Below, one piece after another: positions 62,001 through 64,000 of a DNA stretch of 64,000 nucleotides (positions are counted from its first letter, which is position 1; every line of letters starts with the position of its first letter). This DNA is from Embiotoca jacksoni. Lineage: Eukaryota > Chordata > Actinopteri > Embiotocidae. The notes under the pieces are model-generated. The model was given only the letters and a program-made list of their open reading frames with translations, made no database searches and had not been told where the DNA came from. The DNA lies in NCBI GenBank assembly GCA_022577435.1, contig JAKOON010000003.1:6383001-6447000 (forward strand), written 5' to 3'. The position numbers were made by a program, and so were the translations under genes.

Positions 62001-64000
62001 AAAGTGACTTGAAACCACATTCCCCATGTAGTGTATCCCATTTGCCAAAGTTCTGAGTATGAAACTTGTTTGTAAACACTTAGTTTAAGCCGTGGCGCTG
62101 TGATGCAGTTTTACATTAGGCTGAGAAAGTGAGACTTGAAATGCTGTTTTCTGTCTAATTGCAGACACAAAGTGAAGCCACATTGGCCATGTAGTGTATC
62201 CCATTTGCTGTTGAAGAAATTTGTTCAGAAACACTTAGTTTAAGCCGTGGCACTGTAATGCAGTTTTATGCTGTTTTTGAGCTTCTCTCGCTGAGATAAG
62301 GCTGTTTTTGAAACATTGTGTTTACTGTGAAATTGTCCACACAAAGTGACTTGAAACCGCTTTGCCCACGTAGTGTATCCCATTTGCCAAAGTTCTGAGT
62401 ATGAAACTTGTTTGTAAACACTTAGTTTAAGCCGTGGTACTGTAATGCAGTTTTACGCTGTTTTTGAGCTTCTCTCGCTGAGATAAGGCTGTTTTTGAAA
62501 CATTGTGTTTCCTGTGTAATTGTCCACACAAAGTGACTTGAAACCGCTTTGCCCACGTAGTGTATCCCATTTGCCAAAGTTCTGAGTATGAAACTTGTTT
62601 GTAAACACTTAGTTTAAGCCGTGGCGCTGTGATGCAGTTTTACATTAGGCTGAGAAAGTGAGACTTAGAATGCTGTTTTCTGTGTAATTGCAGATACAAA
62701 GCGAAGCCAAATTGGCCATGTAGTGTATCCCATTTGCTGATGAAGAAATTGTTCGTAAACACTTAGTTTAAGCCGTGGCACTGTAATGCAGTTTTACGCT
62801 GTTTTTGAGTTTCTCTCGCTGAGATAAGGCTGTTTTTGAAACATTGTGTTTCCTGTGAAATTGTCCACACAGAGTGACTTGAAGCCACTTTGTCCATGTA
62901 GTTTATCCCATTTGCCATAGTACTGATGAAGAAATTTGTTCGTAAACACTTAGTTTAAGCCGTGGCGCTGTGATGCAGTTTTATATTAGGCTGAGAAAGT
63001 GAGAATTGAAATGCTTTTTTCTGTGTAATTGCAGACACAAAGTGACTTGAAGCCACTTTGTCCATGTAGTTTATCCCATTTGCCATATTACTGATGAAGA
63101 AATTTGTTCGTAAACACTTAGTTTAAGCCGTGGCACTGTAATGTAGTTTTATGCTGTTTTTGAGCTTCTCTCGCTGAGATAAGGCTGTTTTTGAAACATT
63201 GTGGTTCCTGTGTAATTGTCCACACAAAGTGACTTGAAACCGCTTTGCCCACGTAGTGTATCCCATTTGCCAAAGTTCTGAGTATGAAACTTGTTTGTAA
63301 ACACTTAGTTTAAGCCGTGGCGCTGTGATGCAGTTTTACATTAGGCTGAGAAAGTGAGACTTAGAATGCTGTTTTCTGTGTAATTGCAGATACAAAGCGA
63401 AGCCAAATTGGCCATGTAGTGTATCCCATTTGCTGATGAAGAAATTGTTCGTAAACACTTAGTTTAAGCCGTGGCACTGTAATGCAGTTTTACGCTGTTT
63501 TTGAGTTTCTCTCGCTGAGATAAGGCTGTTTTTGAAACATTGTGTTTCCTGTGAAATTGTCCACACAGAGTGACTTGAAGCCACTTTGTCCATGTAGTTT
63601 ATCCCATTTGCCATAGTACTGATGAAGAAATTTGTTCGTAAACACTTAGTTTAAGCCGTGGCGCTGTGATGCAGTTTTATATTAGGCTGAGAAAGTGAGA
63701 ATTGAAATGCTGTTTTCTGTGTAATTGCAGACACAAAGTGACTTGAAGCCACTTTGTCCATGTAGTTTATCCCATTTGCCATATTACTGATGAAGAAATT
63801 TGTTCGTAAACACTTAGTTTAAGCCGTGGCACTGTAATGTAGCTTTATGCTGTTTTTGAGCTTCTCTCGCTGAGATAAGGCTGTTTTTGAAACATTGTGT
63901 TTCCTGTGTAATTGTCCACACAAAGTGACTTGAAACCACATTCCCCATGTAGTGTATCCCATTTGCCAAAGTTCTGAGTATGAAACTTGTTTGTAAACAC
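56085..64000 (+). repeat. 13,914 bp tandem duplication unit, copy 2 (truncated by window)
   Basis: It corresponds to 42,171-50,086 with no net indel over 7,916 bp. Matched private variants include GAAATTGAGAC (43,071 and 56,985), TTTACAGTG (acag 45,653 and 59,567), GCTGTTTACTG, GATGACGAAATTG, AGTGATTTGAAACC, ATTGTGGTTCC and GTAGCTTTATG (49,927 and 63,841). One difference was noticed: GTGAAACTTAG near 48,746 is GTGAGACTTAG near 62,660. Confidence 0.88.

Larger units (their letters stand above)
1..64000. repeat. Satellite DNA array, A/B monomers with higher-order repeats
   Basis: The same roughly 154-187 bp monomer recurs head to tail from first to last base, with landmarks such as GTTTAAGCCGTGG, CTGTTTTTGAAACATTG and TTATCCCATTTGCC present once per monomer or monomer type. 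All monomers seen are in one orientation. No stretch of unrelated DNA interrupts the array and neither edge of the array is inside the window. Two monomer families (A, B) mostly alternate, with occasional A-A and B-B junctions, and are grouped into higher-order repeats of several lengths. Such organisation is typical of centromeric or pericentromeric heterochromatin; that location is inferred, not shown. The family is not identified: no convincing match to human alpha satellite could be made by eye, and no CENP-B box (TTCG, four bases, A, two bases, CGGG) was seen, because CGGG appears to be absent. Confidence 0.97.

Noticed and set aside
1..64000. CRISPR-like array
   Set aside because: Repeats are contiguous 154-187 bp monomers with no unique spacers; variation is scattered point changes and small indels.
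1..64000. Human-type alpha satellite
   Set aside because: Dimer length near 342 bp and weak local similarity (TCTGCAA and GATA on the minus strand) were noted, but spacing and flanking sequence do not align convincingly and no CENP-B box is visible. An alignment against alphoid consensus sequences of several primates would decide.

Overview
The whole 64 kb window is one uninterrupted tandem satellite array. I found no protein-coding gene, RNA gene, mobile element, CRISPR array or non-satellite sequence. The repeat has two related monomer families. Type A is about 187 bp. Type B is about 168 bp when full length, or about 154-155 bp when it carries two small deletions (5 bp and 8 bp). A plus short B gives a 341-342 bp dimer, averaging 171 bp per monomer, so the window holds roughly 370 monomers, all in the same orientation.

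The organism is most likely a vertebrate. The monomer is nucleosome-sized and AT-rich. Many monomer differences are CpG to TpG/CpA changes, as expected in methylated satellite DNA. Higher-order repeats (HORs) are present, as in centromeric or pericentromeric heterochromatin. The 342 bp dimer length recalls alphoid dimers of some primates, but length is weak evidence. I could not make a convincing match to the human alpha-satellite consensus and saw no CENP-B box, so species and satellite family stay open. A plant or other methylating eukaryote is not excluded.

Layout. 1-18.5 kb is built from 7-monomer HORs (1221 or 1224 bp) and shuffled copies at offsets of 1379, 2776, 3470, 6417-6418, 6944 and 7281 bp. 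18.4-21.7 kb holds two 1547 bp repeats. 21.7-31.5 kb is an irregular mosaic with repeats near 2.0-2.2 kb. 31.5-36.3 kb is a clean three-copy array of a 1580 bp, 9-monomer HOR. 36.3-42.2 kb is a mosaic that includes a second copy of 26.3-28.3 kb (offset 11,723). From 42,171 to the right edge the structure fits a tandem duplication of a 13,914 bp unit: copy 1 is 42,171-56,084 and copy 2 starts at 56,085 and runs off the window. A 1921 bp, 11-monomer repeat sits inside each copy.

The most interesting local feature is a 25 nt near-perfect palindrome in one monomer subtype. Other subtypes degrade it or lack its centre. A dyad of this kind is a candidate functional element in a centromeric satellite without CENP-B boxes. 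All offsets were worked out by hand from private variants, and identities were spot-checked rather than computed.
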